Positions 1 to 9,084 of a stretch of 64,000 nucleotides of DNA are shown piece by piece. The notes beneath the pieces are model-generated. The model saw nothing but the letters and a program-made list of their open reading frames with translations, made no database searches and had not been told where the DNA came from. The position numbers were made by a program, and so were the translations under genes. Source of the DNA: Tritrichomonas musculus (lineage: Eukaryota > Parabasalia > Tritrichomonadida > Tritrichomonadidae); the NCBI GenBank assembly GCA_039105265.1, contig JAPFFF010000010.1, forward strand, positions 4,030,001 to 4,094,000. The letters run 5' to 3'. Each line of letters opens with the position of its first letter. Position 1 is the stretch's first letter.

Positions 1-2811
1 TCTTCAAAAATATCTTTTAATACAAATTTCCCATCTCTAATATCATCTTTAATAAAGGACATTCAAAATGCAAAAGAAAGATCAGAACAAGTCTCGTCAA
101 ATCAAGATTTAAATCAAAGATTAGAAGATCTTGCTGTTGAGATAAATGAAAAGGATGAGATAAGAAGAAAATATGTCGATGTTAAAGATACAGAATTACA
201 TATTTCTTTAATGGAATTAATCCTAAAAATGAATCAAATAAGCGGTAATAAACAAATTAAGAATGTTGATGATGTTAATACTTATACTTATCGAAGTTTG
301 AAAGGTTCAAAATTAAAAAATTATTTACTTGAGGCCGTCAAAATAAATTATCCTGAACTTGATAAAATATTTGAAGAATATAATGAGAATTCTCAAGATG
401 ATTCTACTTTAGAAAAATGGAAGTCTTTAGATGAAGTTTCAAGAGATTTTGATAATGCTTATGAAGCAAAAGCTTATATGGTTTTAGAAATTCCAAGGGA
501 AGAATATAATGAATTAGCGAAAACAAATTTGACGATGGATACTTTATTAAGACAACATAATTTTTCAATAGAAGATGCAAAACAATTTCTAGAAGATAAT
601 ATTACTGTTATGCAATATGCAAAAGCAAAAGGGAAAAAAGCAAAACCTATCAAACAAGATAACAAATTATCAAAGTTAGATGAAGAACAGCTTCGGAGAG
701 AAATAGACGATATGAATGAATTTTTAAATGGTTTTGATGATAAAGTCGATAAAACTGCAAAACAACATTCTTTGATGTCTAATAAGATAACAAATGAACA
801 ATTAAAAAAATATGCAAATTCAGAAGAAGATATCAAAATTATTTATATGATATTAGAGGATTTAGATAAATTTAACAATAAATTTGGTAAAAATATTACA
901 CCAAATAATTTAGATGAACTATGTAATGAAGAAAATGACTGGATGTCTGCTTATTTTAATGTCAAAATTATGCCGTTAGTATTTGACTGGAATTATATTT
1001 TGAAGAAAAGTGGGAAAGAAGAAAAAGAGCTTGATTTTATTTATGAGAATTATTTTCCTGTCGATGGAGAGAAAAACCCAAATATCAATATAACAACAAT
1101 CAAAGCTGCAATTCCAAAGATTCAAGAAGCTTTCGAAAAAGATAGAGATGAATATTTCAAAGAGATTTTGGCTTCTTATAATTCTTTGGCAGAACAGAGT
1201 TATACAATGGATCAGGTTTTAAAAATTTATCCAAAAATATCAGATGCTGAAAACTTCCTTCGAATAGAGAAATATTTATCAGCTATCCGAAAAATTATTA
1301 GACAAATTAAGACAATGAAATATGAAATACCTACATCATTAGAGTTAAATGAAGAATCTTTTCAATATAAAAGAGTTATTGCTCAATCTTCTGATATAAC
1401 ATCCTTAGAACAAAATTTGACTCAACAATATCAACAATTCTCTGCTTTATTGAAGAAATTCCAAGAACAAGATGCTAAAGTCAAAACAGAAAGACAATAT
1501 ATGAATCCAAAGATAGCAGATATAAATAGAATGAGAAGCAAATTAGGTATGTCATCTCTAGGAGTTGATCATTTTAGAGGAATGGATTTTGAAACTGCTA
1601 AATCTGCAGTAGAGGAAGAATTAAGAGATTTAAACGAAAGAAGTAGACAAAAAGAATTGCAAAATGCAGGTCTTCGAAATACTAATGCTATAGGAAGTGG
1701 ATGGAATTCAGGAACGACAATAGGCGGAACTCAAGGAACTCCCTTAAGATATGGATTTATGGCTTCAAAACAAACAAATCCTTTAACTTCATCATCAACA
1801 ACTTCATCAACATCAACTTCATCAACAAGACCTGGTTCAGAAACAACAAAAAGTGGAGTTGGAGATTTAACAAGAGGGAATGCTCCTTTAAGATTAACAG
1901 GATTTTCTACTGGAAATACTACTACTTTAAAATCAGAAACTGATTCCTTATTTTCTTCAAAACCTACTTCATCATTATTTGATTCAAACAAATCAGATAA
2001 TAAATTAAATTTTGATTTTACAAAACCTTTAAGACCTCATAATGATTTTGAACCTCCTGTTTCGATACGAAAATGGATGATGGATAAAGATAGAGTAAAT
2101 AGATTAAAGACAGAAAAATGGGATGAAAAAAAGCCTGAACCATCATTAAAAGATCAAATCATGAATCCAAAAAAAATATCTACAACTCCAGATTTCAAAT
2201 TCCCAGAAATCAAACCATTAACTTCTCCGACAATTATCACAAAAGATAATAATCCAATCGAGAAAATAGAGTCATTATCAAACAAAAAAGATACAGAAAT
2301 CAATTTATCGATTTTTAAAATGCCTAAAACATCCAGAAAAAAGAGTGATTTATTACCTATTCCTAGAGATAAAAAGGTTACTATCAAGACAAAGAAAGGA
2401 AATAAAAAATTACCTAAAAGAGCTCGAAATAATGCTCCATTACGAGAAGAAAAAATTAAAGAGACTCCTATTGAATTAAAGAAAATAAATCCTGTTATAA
2501 AGCCTATTGAAGTAGATATTGGACCATCTTTAAGTGATTCATTTGAGATGCCAACTCCTACTTTACCTCCTCGAATACCTGAAAAGAGAGAAACTTTTAT
2601 TCCAAATCGAAATGTATCAAAACAAGAAGTTGATAGGAAGTTATTAGAAATCAGAAAACAAAATAAATTAAAGAATGCTCCAATGAGATTACAAAAAAAG
2701 AATAATCCAATATCTATCTCTCAACAATCTTATCAACCTCCTATTCAAACAAATAATATTCCTGTTAGTATTTTAGAAAATCCTGAATTAAGGGCGTTGA
2801 TGAAAATTTAA
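1..2811 (+). CDS. Large structural-type protein of element A, 5' partial
   Basis: The frame is open from the first base of the window, so the gene starts further left; at least 936 residues are encoded. The first ATG inside is at 211. The N-terminal two thirds (to about residue 550) are helical and charged with probable coiled coils. The last third is low-complexity, rich in Ser/Thr, Pro, Lys, and holds a recurring short motif of the form [N/T]-[A/T]-P-[L/M]-R at four places (near nt 1738, 1879, 2430 and 2680). I do not recognise the family. Size, position before the ATPase and a disordered basic tail suggest a virion or scaffold protein; the repeated motif could be a processing or binding site. 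The stop overlaps a TAAA tetramer. Confidence 0.75.
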   Translation, partial: SSKISFNTNFPSLISSLIKDIQNAKERSEQVSSNQDLNQRLEDLAVEINEKDEIRRKYVDVKDTELHISLMELILKMNQISGNKQIKNVDDVNTYTYRSLKGSKLKNYLLEAVKINYPELDKIFEEYNENSQDDSTLEKWKSLDEVSRDFDNAYEAKAYMVLEIPREEYNELAKTNLTMDTLLRQHNFSIEDAKQFLEDNITVMQYAKAKGKKAKPIKQDNKLSKLDEEQLRREIDDMNEFLNGFDDKVDKTAKQHSLMSNKITNEQLKKYANSEEDIKIIYMILEDLDKFNNKFGKNITPNNLDELCNEENDWMSAYFNVKIMPLVFDWNYILKKSGKEEKELDFIYENYFPVDGEKNPNINITTIKAAIPKIQEAFEKDRDEYFKEILASYNSLAEQSYTMDQVLKIYPKISDAENFLRIEKYLSAIRKIIRQIKTMKYEIPTSLELNEESFQYKRVIAQSSDITSLEQNLTQQYQQFSALLKKFQEQDAKVKTERQYMNPKIADINRMRSKLGMSSLGVDHFRGMDFETAKSAVEEELRDLNERSRQKELQNAGLRNTNAIGSGWNSGTTIGGTQGTPLRYGFMASKQTNPLTSSSTTSSTSTSSTRPGSETTKSGVGDLTRGNAPLRLTGFSTGNTTTLKSETDSLFSSKPTSSLFDSNKSDNKLNFDFTKPLRPHNDFEPPVSIRKWMMDKDRVNRLKTEKWDEKKPEPSLKDQIMNPKKISTTPDFKFPEIKPLTSPTIITKDNNPIEKIESLSNKKDTEINLSIFKMPKTSRKKSDLLPIPRDKKVTIKTKKGNKKLPKRARNNAPLREEKIKETPIELKKINPVIKPIEVDIGPSLSDSFEMPTPTLPPRIPEKRETFIPNRNVSKQEVDRKLLEIRKQNKLKNAPMRLQKKNNPISISQQSYQPPIQTNNIPVSILENPELRALMKI

Positions 2812-2850
2812 AATCGATTTTTATTTTTTTATCTCCAAGGAAATAAAAAC

Positions 2851-2913
2851 ATGCCAGCCAGAAGAAAAAGCTCAAGTCGCCGTAGATCAACTACTAGTCG
2901 TCGTAGACGCTAA
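2851..2913 (+). CDS. 20-residue arginine/serine-rich core-like peptide
   Basis: A tiny frame of 20 codons and a stop. Half of the residues are Arg or Lys, the rest mostly Ser and Thr, in a protamine-like pattern (RR, SSRRR, SRRRR blocks). It stands alone between the large structural gene and the next gene, with a typical short A-rich leader. Adenoviruses package DNA with similarly tiny arginine-rich peptides (protein X/mu), so a DNA-condensing virion peptide is a fair inference. No homologue is visible in the other elements of the window. Too short for statistics; the composition is what argues for it. Confidence 0.55.
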   Translation: MPARRKSSSRRRSTTSRRRR

Positions 2914-2927
2914 AACCCAAAAATATA

Positions 2928-3644
2928 ATGCATAATAGAAATTATGCTCAAAACTCGAAAAAGAAAAATTATTTTGAACTTTTTTCTTTTATGTCAAATA
3001 TGACAACAAGAAGCTTAAGACGTAAAACGACAACAGAAGAATCAACAACACAACAAGCTAATTTACCGCCAAGACCTCGTCGCTCAGTCAAAAGAACGGT
3101 CTCAGCATCCCCTGTCCAGGTAGTAGCAGAAGCTCAAGATATTGTTAAACATCAAGATAATGGAGAAGTTGCTGAATTAAGAAAAATGGTTCAAGAATTA
3201 TCAAAAGAAAAAAGTGGAAGAAAATTATCTGCCTTGAACAAATTTAAGAAATATGTCTTGTCAAAATCTACAGAACAAGCCTTAGCAGAAACAGATTTCT
3301 CTGACTTAATCCCTGTCGATAAAATGAGACTTCTAAATAAAGCCTATCCTATTGTCTGGGAAGAAATGGTTTTGAAACAATTATATAAGAAATATGGTTG
3401 TAATACTGAAGAAGAACAAACTAAATTACGAAACAAAAAGAATATTCAATTAGAATATCAAATTATCGTTGACAATATCATCGATGAAAGTAAGGAAGGA
3501 GAATTAGATGATCAAGAACATTTTAGAGAAGATATTACAAAAATTTTATGTTATGCAATAAGAGAAGCAGCAAAAGGCTTTAAAAATGATGATGATGATG
3601 ATGAATCAAAAGACAAAAAAGAAGATGACAAAACAGAAGAATAA
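2928..3644 (+). CDS. Charged protein of element A, function unknown
   Basis: Up to 238 residues; the start may be the ATG at 2991 or 3000, since residues 22 onward (MSNMTTRSLRRK) look like a normal N-terminus. The N-terminal 50 residues are basic and disordered, the middle is helical with a short coiled coil near residues 75-95, and the C-terminus is a run of Asp/Glu/Lys. The gene lies between the core-like peptide and the packaging ATPase. Basic head and acidic tail would suit a scaffold or DNA-packaging accessory protein, but no family is recognised. Stop is followed by TAAATAAA. Confidence 0.65.
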   Translation: MHNRNYAQNSKKKNYFELFSFMSNMTTRSLRRKTTTEESTTQQANLPPRPRRSVKRTVSASPVQVVAEAQDIVKHQDNGEVAELRKMVQELSKEKSGRKLSALNKFKKYVLSKSTEQALAETDFSDLIPVDKMRLLNKAYPIVWEEMVLKQLYKKYGCNTEEEQTKLRNKKNIQLEYQIIVDNIIDESKEGELDDQEHFREDITKILCYAIREAAKGFKNDDDDDESKDKKEDDKTEE

Positions 3645-3680
3645 ATAAAATAAAAATATTTTTTTGTAATCAAAGAAAAA

Positions 3681-4592
3681 ATGTCTAGTGATGATGATTA
3701 TTACTCTGATTCTGATTCTGAACCAAAACAATTAACTCTTGAAGAGAAATTACGTCGAGTAGATGACGAAGATAAAGATTTTAATCATGATATTAAGAAA
3801 AAAATACAAGCAAAATTAAAAGCTAAACAAGTCGATAATAAAGATATTATGATAGCTCCAATACATCAAGATATTATTACAAAATATAATTCTGTCAATG
3901 TTATTGTCGGAAAACAAAGCCTTGGAAAAACCGTCACAGCCCTCGAAGAGATTATAAAAATAGGTTATATGGGCACTCACCATTTATTAGTTTATATAAC
4001 TAAGGATGGAGAAGAAAATGATAAGAGCTGGCAAACTTTAAAAAATATGATAGAAATGCCAATTGTTTTAGTAGCTGAAGATGATGCTGAAGATTGTATC
4101 GATGAAATTTTAACAGCTAAAAGTTTATATTATCGTATTCGAAGAGAGAGAACAAAAAATGAAGTATCGGAAGAACAAAAAGAAGATTTGTTTGATGTTT
4201 TGCATGTCGAGAATTTCGAAAAGAAATTTTTACATACCATTTTCTTGTTTGACGATATCAGTAATTCAAAATTATTTTCGTCCGAAGAATCATTTTTCAG
4301 TCAGTTATTACGAAGATGTCGACACAACAATGTATCGTTTTTCTTATTGATTCAAGGTTGGAAAGGTATCAAACCTCATATCAAAAATGAGATTACAACT
4401 TTATATCTCTTCCCTGGATTCAACAAACAACAAATTCGATATATTTATGGACAATCTGCTTCGAACTTAGATTGGGATGAATTTTTTGAAAAATATAATG
4501 AAGTCAATAAAATTAAAAATCAAAATCCTGATGACCATCCTATTTTGATAGTTCAATGTACTGACGGAGGAATAACATATATTAAAAAGTAA
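3681..4592 (+). CDS. DNA-packaging ATPase (A32/FtsK-HerA type)
   Basis: 303 residues. Walker A GKQSLGKT lies at about residues 77-84 and Walker B LFLFDD-like at about 187-193, followed by a conserved Arg-rich segment and an SFFLLIQGW strand that corresponds to the sensor strand of the family. The layout (P-loop, about 105 residues, hhhhDD) is that of the A32-like packaging ATPases of Polintons and adeno-like viruses, which drive DNA into the capsid. The counterpart in element C is at 43572. Acidic, disordered first 30 residues. The start follows a TCAAAGAAAAA box. Length is normal for the family. Confidence 0.88.
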   Translation: MSSDDDYYSDSDSEPKQLTLEEKLRRVDDEDKDFNHDIKKKIQAKLKAKQVDNKDIMIAPIHQDIITKYNSVNVIVGKQSLGKTVTALEEIIKIGYMGTHHLLVYITKDGEENDKSWQTLKNMIEMPIVLVAEDDAEDCIDEILTAKSLYYRIRRERTKNEVSEEQKEDLFDVLHVENFEKKFLHTIFLFDDISNSKLFSSEESFFSQLLRRCRHNNVSFFLLIQGWKGIKPHIKNEITTLYLFPGFNKQQIRYIYGQSASNLDWDEFFEKYNEVNKIKNQNPDDHPILIVQCTDGGITYIKK

Positions 4593-4647
4593 AATTTTGT
4601 GCCGTGTCAAGTTCATTTGTCAAATTTTTTTGATAAATCAGTTCATT

Positions 4648-4926
4648 ATGTCAAAGAACAACAAGCAAAAAAGCCATGACTGGAGATATCAAACAGTTAG
4701 TATTTCCAATCAAGCAGAATATCTAAGATGGCTTCAAGAATCTGATGATGACGAAGAAGAAGAAATTCCAACTCCGGAAGAAATCTTTCATACAACAACT
4801 TTCTCAAAAGACGAAATTGAATATATGAGGAAAAAATTAAAAGAATACGATGATGAAGATGAAAGAAATCCTCCAATTCCTCCTGAGGAAAGGAAGTTGA
4901 TAAAAAGTGATAAGAAAAAACATTAA
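4648..4926 (+). CDS. Small acidic protein, unknown
   Basis: 92 residues from the ATG at 4648, which follows directly on a TCAGTTCATT box like those before other genes here; an open frame upstream to 4597 is probably leader. The protein is acidic, with Asp/Glu runs around residues 28-36 and 62-72, and a Trp-Arg-Tyr start. Not recognised. It lies in the run of small genes between ATPase and capsid gene, so a virion or assembly role is possible. The stop is embedded in TAATAAATAAA. Confidence 0.55.
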   Translation: MSKNNKQKSHDWRYQTVSISNQAEYLRWLQESDDDEEEEIPTPEEIFHTTTFSKDEIEYMRKKLKEYDDEDERNPPIPPEERKLIKSDKKKH

Positions 4927-4963
4927 TAAATAAACAATTCTTTTTTTTTAAATTTTTGAATTT

Positions 4964-5036
4964 TTTTGAGTCAAAGGGAGTTTTTTGAGTCAAAGGGAGT
5001 TTTTTGAGTCAAAGGGAGTTTTTTGAGTCAAAAGAA
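4964..5036 (+). repeat. 20-bp tandem repeat, about 4 copies
   Basis: A 20-base unit of T-run plus GAGTCAAAGGGAG is repeated about four times just upstream of the leader of the next gene; one and a half further copies lie near 5408-5440 upstream of the following gene. The unit is intergenic and may be part of promoter or 3'-end regions. Confidence 0.8.
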
Positions 5037-5040
5037 AAAA

Positions 5041-5083
5041 CTCATGAGTGATGTGGTCAGATAAGTCAGTTCATTTTTCAAAA
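5041..5083 (+). promoter_or_regulatory. Duplicated 43-bp leader (second copy 5471-5513)
   Basis: Forty-three bases ending in GTTCATTTTTCAAAA directly before the ATGATGAA of two consecutive genes are identical at 5041-5083 and 5471-5513. The TCATTTTT core fits the trichomonad initiator TCA-Y-T/A. Since the genes downstream differ, the leader was probably copied as a promoter. This decides the starts at 5084 and 5514. Confidence 0.7.
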
Positions 5084-5350
5084 ATGATGAAAGCATTCCC
5101 TGTCGCCAAACAGAAATGGGGCATGATTCTTGTTCAGTACGATACTTTGCCTCGTCCCTTTTATTATCCTTTAGATCAGAAAGGAAAACTTGTTTTCAAA
5201 TTTGCCAAAAACAAACGAAGAAATATGAGGGAAGAAAGAGAGAAGCTTCAACAAGAAATTGAGGCAAAAAAAATTGAGCAACAACAACCACCACCACAAG
5301 AAGAAGAAGAGGAAGAAGAAGAGGAAGAACAAAATTTGGATCCTCAATAG
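5084..5350 (+). CDS. KWG/YPLD-family small protein
   Basis: 88 residues from the ATG after the duplicated leader. The first 50 residues carry a motif set K-W-G-x-I-L-V, then YYPLD-x-K, then KF-x-KNKRR; the rest is a basic then Glu/Gln-rich coiled tail. The same set (KWGTIIV, HYPLDDK, KFPKKKKR) is found in the minus-strand gene at 39240 in element C, so this is a conserved Maverick family and not a chance frame. Function unknown. A compact domain followed by a charged tail suggests a small virion or regulatory protein. Confidence 0.65.
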   Translation: MMKAFPVAKQKWGMILVQYDTLPRPFYYPLDQKGKLVFKFAKNKRRNMREEREKLQQEIEAKKIEQQQPPPQEEEEEEEEEEQNLDPQ

Positions 5351-5513
5351 ATAATTTACTTAATAAACAATAAACTTTTTTTTTAAAATTTTGTGGCTTG
5401 TCAAGATTTTTTTGAGTCAAAGGGAGGGTTTGAGTCAATAGAAAAAGTAAGAATTTCTGCCTCAGAAAAACTCATGAGTGATGTGGTCAGATAAGTCAGT
5501 TCATTTTTCAAAA

Positions 5514-5975
5514 ATGATGAAGACAACAACGTCCTTCAAAAAATGGTTGAATGATAATGAGAAAGTCTTATTCATTCAATATGCTGGAGAAAATGAATAT
5601 TTCGGCTACAGGAAAGAGATCGTAAGAAAGATGGTAGATATCATACCAAAAAATGGTCTGACAACTTTTGAAGAAACTCTTCGAAAATCAGATGTTGATC
5701 CAAATCAAACTGAGATCGATCTTTGGTCTGATCTAACAAAAGATTATTTGACAAGGCAGTCTGAACCAAAAGAAATAGCATGGTTGACTTTCTCAAATGT
5801 TGATGATTCCCAAGATATGATTATCCCATCTCCAAGCGAACGAGAAAAAGAAAAAGAAGAAAATACCCCAATTCCTCCAAAGAAAAGATCTTCATCTATC
5901 TATTCTGAATATTACAATAAAGTTCCTCCAGCATTTCGTCCAAGAGTGATGCATGCTGATAATGAAGAACTCTAA
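5514..5975 (+). CDS. Hypothetical protein with duplicated leader
   Basis: 153 residues from the ATG after the second leader copy. It has a folded-looking N-terminal part (residues 1-95, with several Trp and hydrophobic segments: FKKWLND, VLFIQYAG, FEETLRKSD) and a Pro/Glu/Lys linker with a terminal YYNKVPPAFRPRVM stretch. Not similar to its neighbour at 5084 beyond the leader. Not recognised. Stop is followed by an A-run and TAATAAATAAA. Confidence 0.6.
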   Translation: MMKTTTSFKKWLNDNEKVLFIQYAGENEYFGYRKEIVRKMVDIIPKNGLTTFEETLRKSDVDPNQTEIDLWSDLTKDYLTRQSEPKEIAWLTFSNVDDSQDMIIPSPSEREKEKEENTPIPPKKRSSSIYSEYYNKVPPAFRPRVMHADNEEL

Positions 5976-6001
5976 CAAAAAAAAAATAATAAATAAATAC
6001 T

Positions 6002-6511
6002 TCATTTTAATTTTGAATTACAGAAATCTATTATATCGTTGATTGTTCCTTTTATTTTTTTGAAATCATCTTTTAAATCATCTATTTCTTTTTCCATTAT
6101 CGATTTATTTTTTTCGATTTGGATTTTGCAAGATGTATTTTCGAGCTGTAATTTTTTTATTTCATCATATATGTTGTCGATTTGCTGCTGAGAAGCAGAG
6201 AGAGTTTCGACTTTTTTGCTTAAATCATTTCTAACATACTCATCGACTTCCTTTTGTCGAGTCGATACATTGTTGATTTCCTCTTTGATTTTCTCTTCTT
6301 GTTCGTTCTTATTATTATCCCATCTTTTTAGCATCAAAACTCCTTTGATTTTTGTAATGCGATAACCTTTGACATAATACATTTTGTTTAGCTTATGAGT
6401 AGTTAGTTTATCCAATTCCTCTTTATGAAGAGAGTAGAAGGCATTGAACTCATCTGTCGTGTTAAATTCTTTTAAAAAATTCTTGATTGGCTCAATAATA
6501 TTCACAGACAT
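6002..6511 (-). CDS. Coiled-coil protein with small N-terminal domain
   Basis: 169 residues. Residues 1-63 form a compact domain (DEFNAFYSLHKEELDKL, then KMYYVKGYRITKIKG) and residues 66-165 are a long coiled coil rich in Lys, Glu, Ile. The gene is on the minus strand, converging on 5514-5975. The N-terminal domain resembles small repeated domains of trichomonad hypothetical proteins by my recollection only. A role in oligomerisation or DNA binding is inference. Confidence 0.6.
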   Translation of the reverse strand: MSVNIIEPIKNFLKEFNTTDEFNAFYSLHKEELDKLTTHKLNKMYYVKGYRITKIKGVLMLKRWDNNKNEQEEKIKEEINNVSTRQKEVDEYVRNDLSKKVETLSASQQQIDNIYDEIKKLQLENTSCKIQIEKNKSIMEKEIDDLKDDFKKIKGTINDIIDFCNSKLK

Positions 6512-6547
6512 TTGAAAAAAATAAAAAGTTCTTATTCCTTTTTAAAA

Positions 6548-6685
6548 ATGACGATTATAACAAATTGTTTGTTAGGTTGCCTTGTTATCATTGAGTTTTT
6601 GAATTTCTGTGTTCGGATAATGAAAATCATACCAGAAAAAGAACCTCCTTTAGACGAAGATATTTGGAGGAAAATGTATGCTTAA
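6548..6685 (+). CDS. 45-residue single-pass membrane protein
   Basis: A short frame starting after CTTTTTAAAA. Residues 3-24 are a strong hydrophobic segment with three Cys (NCLLGCLVIIEF), followed by a short charged tail EKEPPLDEDIW. It sits in an otherwise empty gap between two minus-strand genes and has a TAA stop. Composition and placement suggest a real minor membrane protein of the element, but it is short and unconfirmed. Confidence 0.4.
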   Translation: MTIITNCLLGCLVIIEFLNFCVRIMKIIPEKEPPLDEDIWRKMYA

Positions 6686-6708
6686 CTCCAAATTAGGGAG
6701 TCTTTTTT

Positions 6709-6996
6709 TTATTCAAACTGCGGCTTTAGAAATCTATCCGACCCTCCTCCTCCGGCATATCGAATTGTATTATCAGAGCCTTTTGCATCAGGTAATCGTT
6801 TTGCGATATCTTGTGCTCTATCTCCTGCCCAAACTAAGCCATCACCAATTTGTTTTCCAATTCCGGAAGTATTTTCTTGAAGCCAATGACCTGCTGTCGA
6901 AGCAGCTGAGCCAATTTTATCAACCCAAGGTTTTGCTTTCTGAACAAAATTTGTAACTCCATCTTTGATTTTCTTAAAGAACGATCCAAATGCCAT
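6709..6996 (-). CDS. pVI-like amphipathic minor capsid peptide
   Basis: 95 residues, starting MAFGSFFKKIKDGV: an N-terminal amphipathic helix followed by Gly/Ala-rich helical stretches and a C-terminal GGGG turn. The build (amphipathic helix, small, Gly/Ala-rich, next to the major capsid gene) matches the membrane-lytic internal capsid proteins of adeno-like viruses and Polintons. The element C gene at 44457 has the same place and style. It is divergent from the capsid gene at 7072, with 75 bp between the starts. Confidence 0.55.
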   Translation of the reverse strand: MAFGSFFKKIKDGVTNFVQKAKPWVDKIGSAASTAGHWLQENTSGIGKQIGDGLVWAGDRAQDIAKRLPDAKGSDNTIRYAGGGGSDRFLKPQFE

Positions 6997-7071
6997 TTTT
7001 ACAAGACGTAAAAAAAATTCATTGATGTAAAAAAAATTTCTGGTTTTATTTTTTTTATTAACTCAGAAAAT

Positions 7072-9084
7072 ATGACTTACGCAAACGCTCAATATCAAAA
7101 TCGTGGAAATGACGAAGGAGATATTTTGAACTTTTTTAATGATAAACTCAGGAATTTAGTCCAAAGAAACAGCGGAGATAACACTTTCTCTATCGTCCAA
7201 GAAAATTGTCATGACAAAGATGAACCAGTTCCTTTAAACACAAAAACAAAATTACGTTTGAGTCATTCTGCTCATACAATATCTCAAATCGAAAAAGGAT
7301 TTATTGAATTAAGGCTATTTTTGACTGTTGGTTTAGAGAATGTAGCATCAGGCAAAATAACAATCGATGATGAATTTAGTCATCTAAATTATCTTTTTAT
7401 TGGATTTAAGGATGCTGTCGAAATAATTTCTGAAGCATTTTTCTGGGTCGATGGAAGGTTAGTCGATAATTATCATCAAAATGAAATGGTCAGAGAATCC
7501 TTTGCTTATAACTGTATTAGGCCAAAAGACGCCAAAAAAGCAAATCCACATTCTCATGCTCTCTGGGAAGATGTCTGTATGATGTCTCCAAATGTTTGTG
7601 GGGTATATATCCCGCTCGAAAAATTCTTCAAACCAAGAACAATTCCTGATAAGAAAGATAAAGAGAAAGATAGTTATGTTCGAATTCCAGATAATGATGC
7701 TGAGGAGGAAAAGAGAGGAACTTGGAAAAAACTTGTGAAAAATGATGATTTCAATCCTGTCGAAAATGTCAAAATCGAAATGAAGTTATGTATTCCATTC
7801 ACAGACCAGCTCGTACTTCAGGCATGGAGGCTTTATCCGAATAGAATTTTGGGAGAAATCGAAGAAGAAGTCAAATTTGCTTTGAATGGCTTAGTTTGGT
7901 GCCAAGTTCCTCCTGAGTGCGTTGCTGAAGTCAAAAAGTTTTGGGGCGCTGATGGTTTAGAATTAGGAGTTCCAAACCCTTTGCCACTCCCTCATCGTTT
8001 TACTCAAATTGGTCAAGAGGCTTTGATCGTCAGTGATGTTCATTACGTCAATGTCGGACCGGATACGGCTCCAGGTTTGCTGCCTTTTGATAATGATCTT
8101 GGTTTTGGACCGAATTTTAAGGCCACATCCACAAGTAAATGGAATCATGGAAAAATAAATTCAGTCTCATGGAACACAGAAAAACCGCCAAAAGCAGAGC
8201 CCAAGGAGCAAATTCTCAGTTCGAGAGCGGTGAGTATTTGGAAACTAACCACAGCAACATTGAGGGTGAGAGAAAATGCTTGTCAGATCACTTTGCTCAA
8301 GACAAATTGTGCAGGATTTGGAGTTAAGCCTGATGTTATTCAAGCTTTGATGGAATCGTTAAATGAGCCAATCATCATTCCTGCTCAAGAATTAACAAGA
8401 CATCAATTTGAAGGTCATGCGGCTTATGATAGTATTGTTTTATCAAAGACAGTTCCATTGAGGAATGCTACGAACATTACAATGATGTTTCCATTCCATA
8501 ATGAAGACTGTACAATTTTCCAAAACATCAACTACCGAAACGTCAAGTTAATCGTAAATAAAAGGACATATCCAGAAACAGACTGGGATAATACATGGGA
8601 TGGGCGATTTGTTCAATATCAGCTTATGGCTAATGAGCTTGATGGCATGATTGAGCCAACCCGAGAATTTGTCGAGTCAATATCAAAACCTTTATCTATA
8701 GAATATCAAAGGAAAGATACTCTTGAAAACATGTATCGTGCAAAGAACGAACCAGCAGAAGGAGCAAGATTATTGATGTGTCCTTTCGATAATACAAGCT
8801 TTGGTATTAACTTTCAGTTAGAAAGAGGTAATGCAGGCTATGTTTTCGACGGAATAGATACTGGAAGTCATACTGTCACGGTGGAGTTTCGAGGATATGC
8901 TATACATCCAAACGAAGAAGCCGATCCAGTTTGGTTCCCAGATGTCAAAGCAGATTTAGTAACATACGAGAATAAGACTCCTCCACCACCAGAAATGTGG
9001 GTATGCTCAGATACATACTGGACTTGGTCCGTTCAAGATGGAGTCAGATATTATGCAAGAGGAATTCCTGCTGGATATGAGTAA
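7072..9084 (+). CDS. Major capsid protein (double jelly-roll type), element A
   Basis: 670 residues. Assigned by position and by matching layout with the element C capsid gene at 45517: both show an N-terminal strand region, a conserved [IV]-x-F-G/I-F-K-D-A segment followed by a variable-loop W/Y segment and an H-x-x-W/I-[EN]-D segment, then several beta-rich blocks with MMFP/MFCLFP-like strands near the end. Polinton capsid proteins are double jelly-rolls of 500-700 residues that form trimers (hexons). Start follows an AACTCAGAAAAT box. The last 78 bases overlap the end of the convergent fibre gene. GC content is higher than in neighbouring genes. Confidence 0.75.
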   Translation: MTYANAQYQNRGNDEGDILNFFNDKLRNLVQRNSGDNTFSIVQENCHDKDEPVPLNTKTKLRLSHSAHTISQIEKGFIELRLFLTVGLENVASGKITIDDEFSHLNYLFIGFKDAVEIISEAFFWVDGRLVDNYHQNEMVRESFAYNCIRPKDAKKANPHSHALWEDVCMMSPNVCGVYIPLEKFFKPRTIPDKKDKEKDSYVRIPDNDAEEEKRGTWKKLVKNDDFNPVENVKIEMKLCIPFTDQLVLQAWRLYPNRILGEIEEEVKFALNGLVWCQVPPECVAEVKKFWGADGLELGVPNPLPLPHRFTQIGQEALIVSDVHYVNVGPDTAPGLLPFDNDLGFGPNFKATSTSKWNHGKINSVSWNTEKPPKAEPKEQILSSRAVSIWKLTTATLRVRENACQITLLKTNCAGFGVKPDVIQALMESLNEPIIIPAQELTRHQFEGHAAYDSIVLSKTVPLRNATNITMMFPFHNEDCTIFQNINYRNVKLIVNKRTYPETDWDNTWDGRFVQYQLMANELDGMIEPTREFVESISKPLSIEYQRKDTLENMYRAKNEPAEGARLLMCPFDNTSFGINFQLERGNAGYVFDGIDTGSHTVTVEFRGYAIHPNEEADPVWFPDVKADLVTYENKTPPPPEMWVCSDTYWTWSVQDGVRYYARGIPAGYE

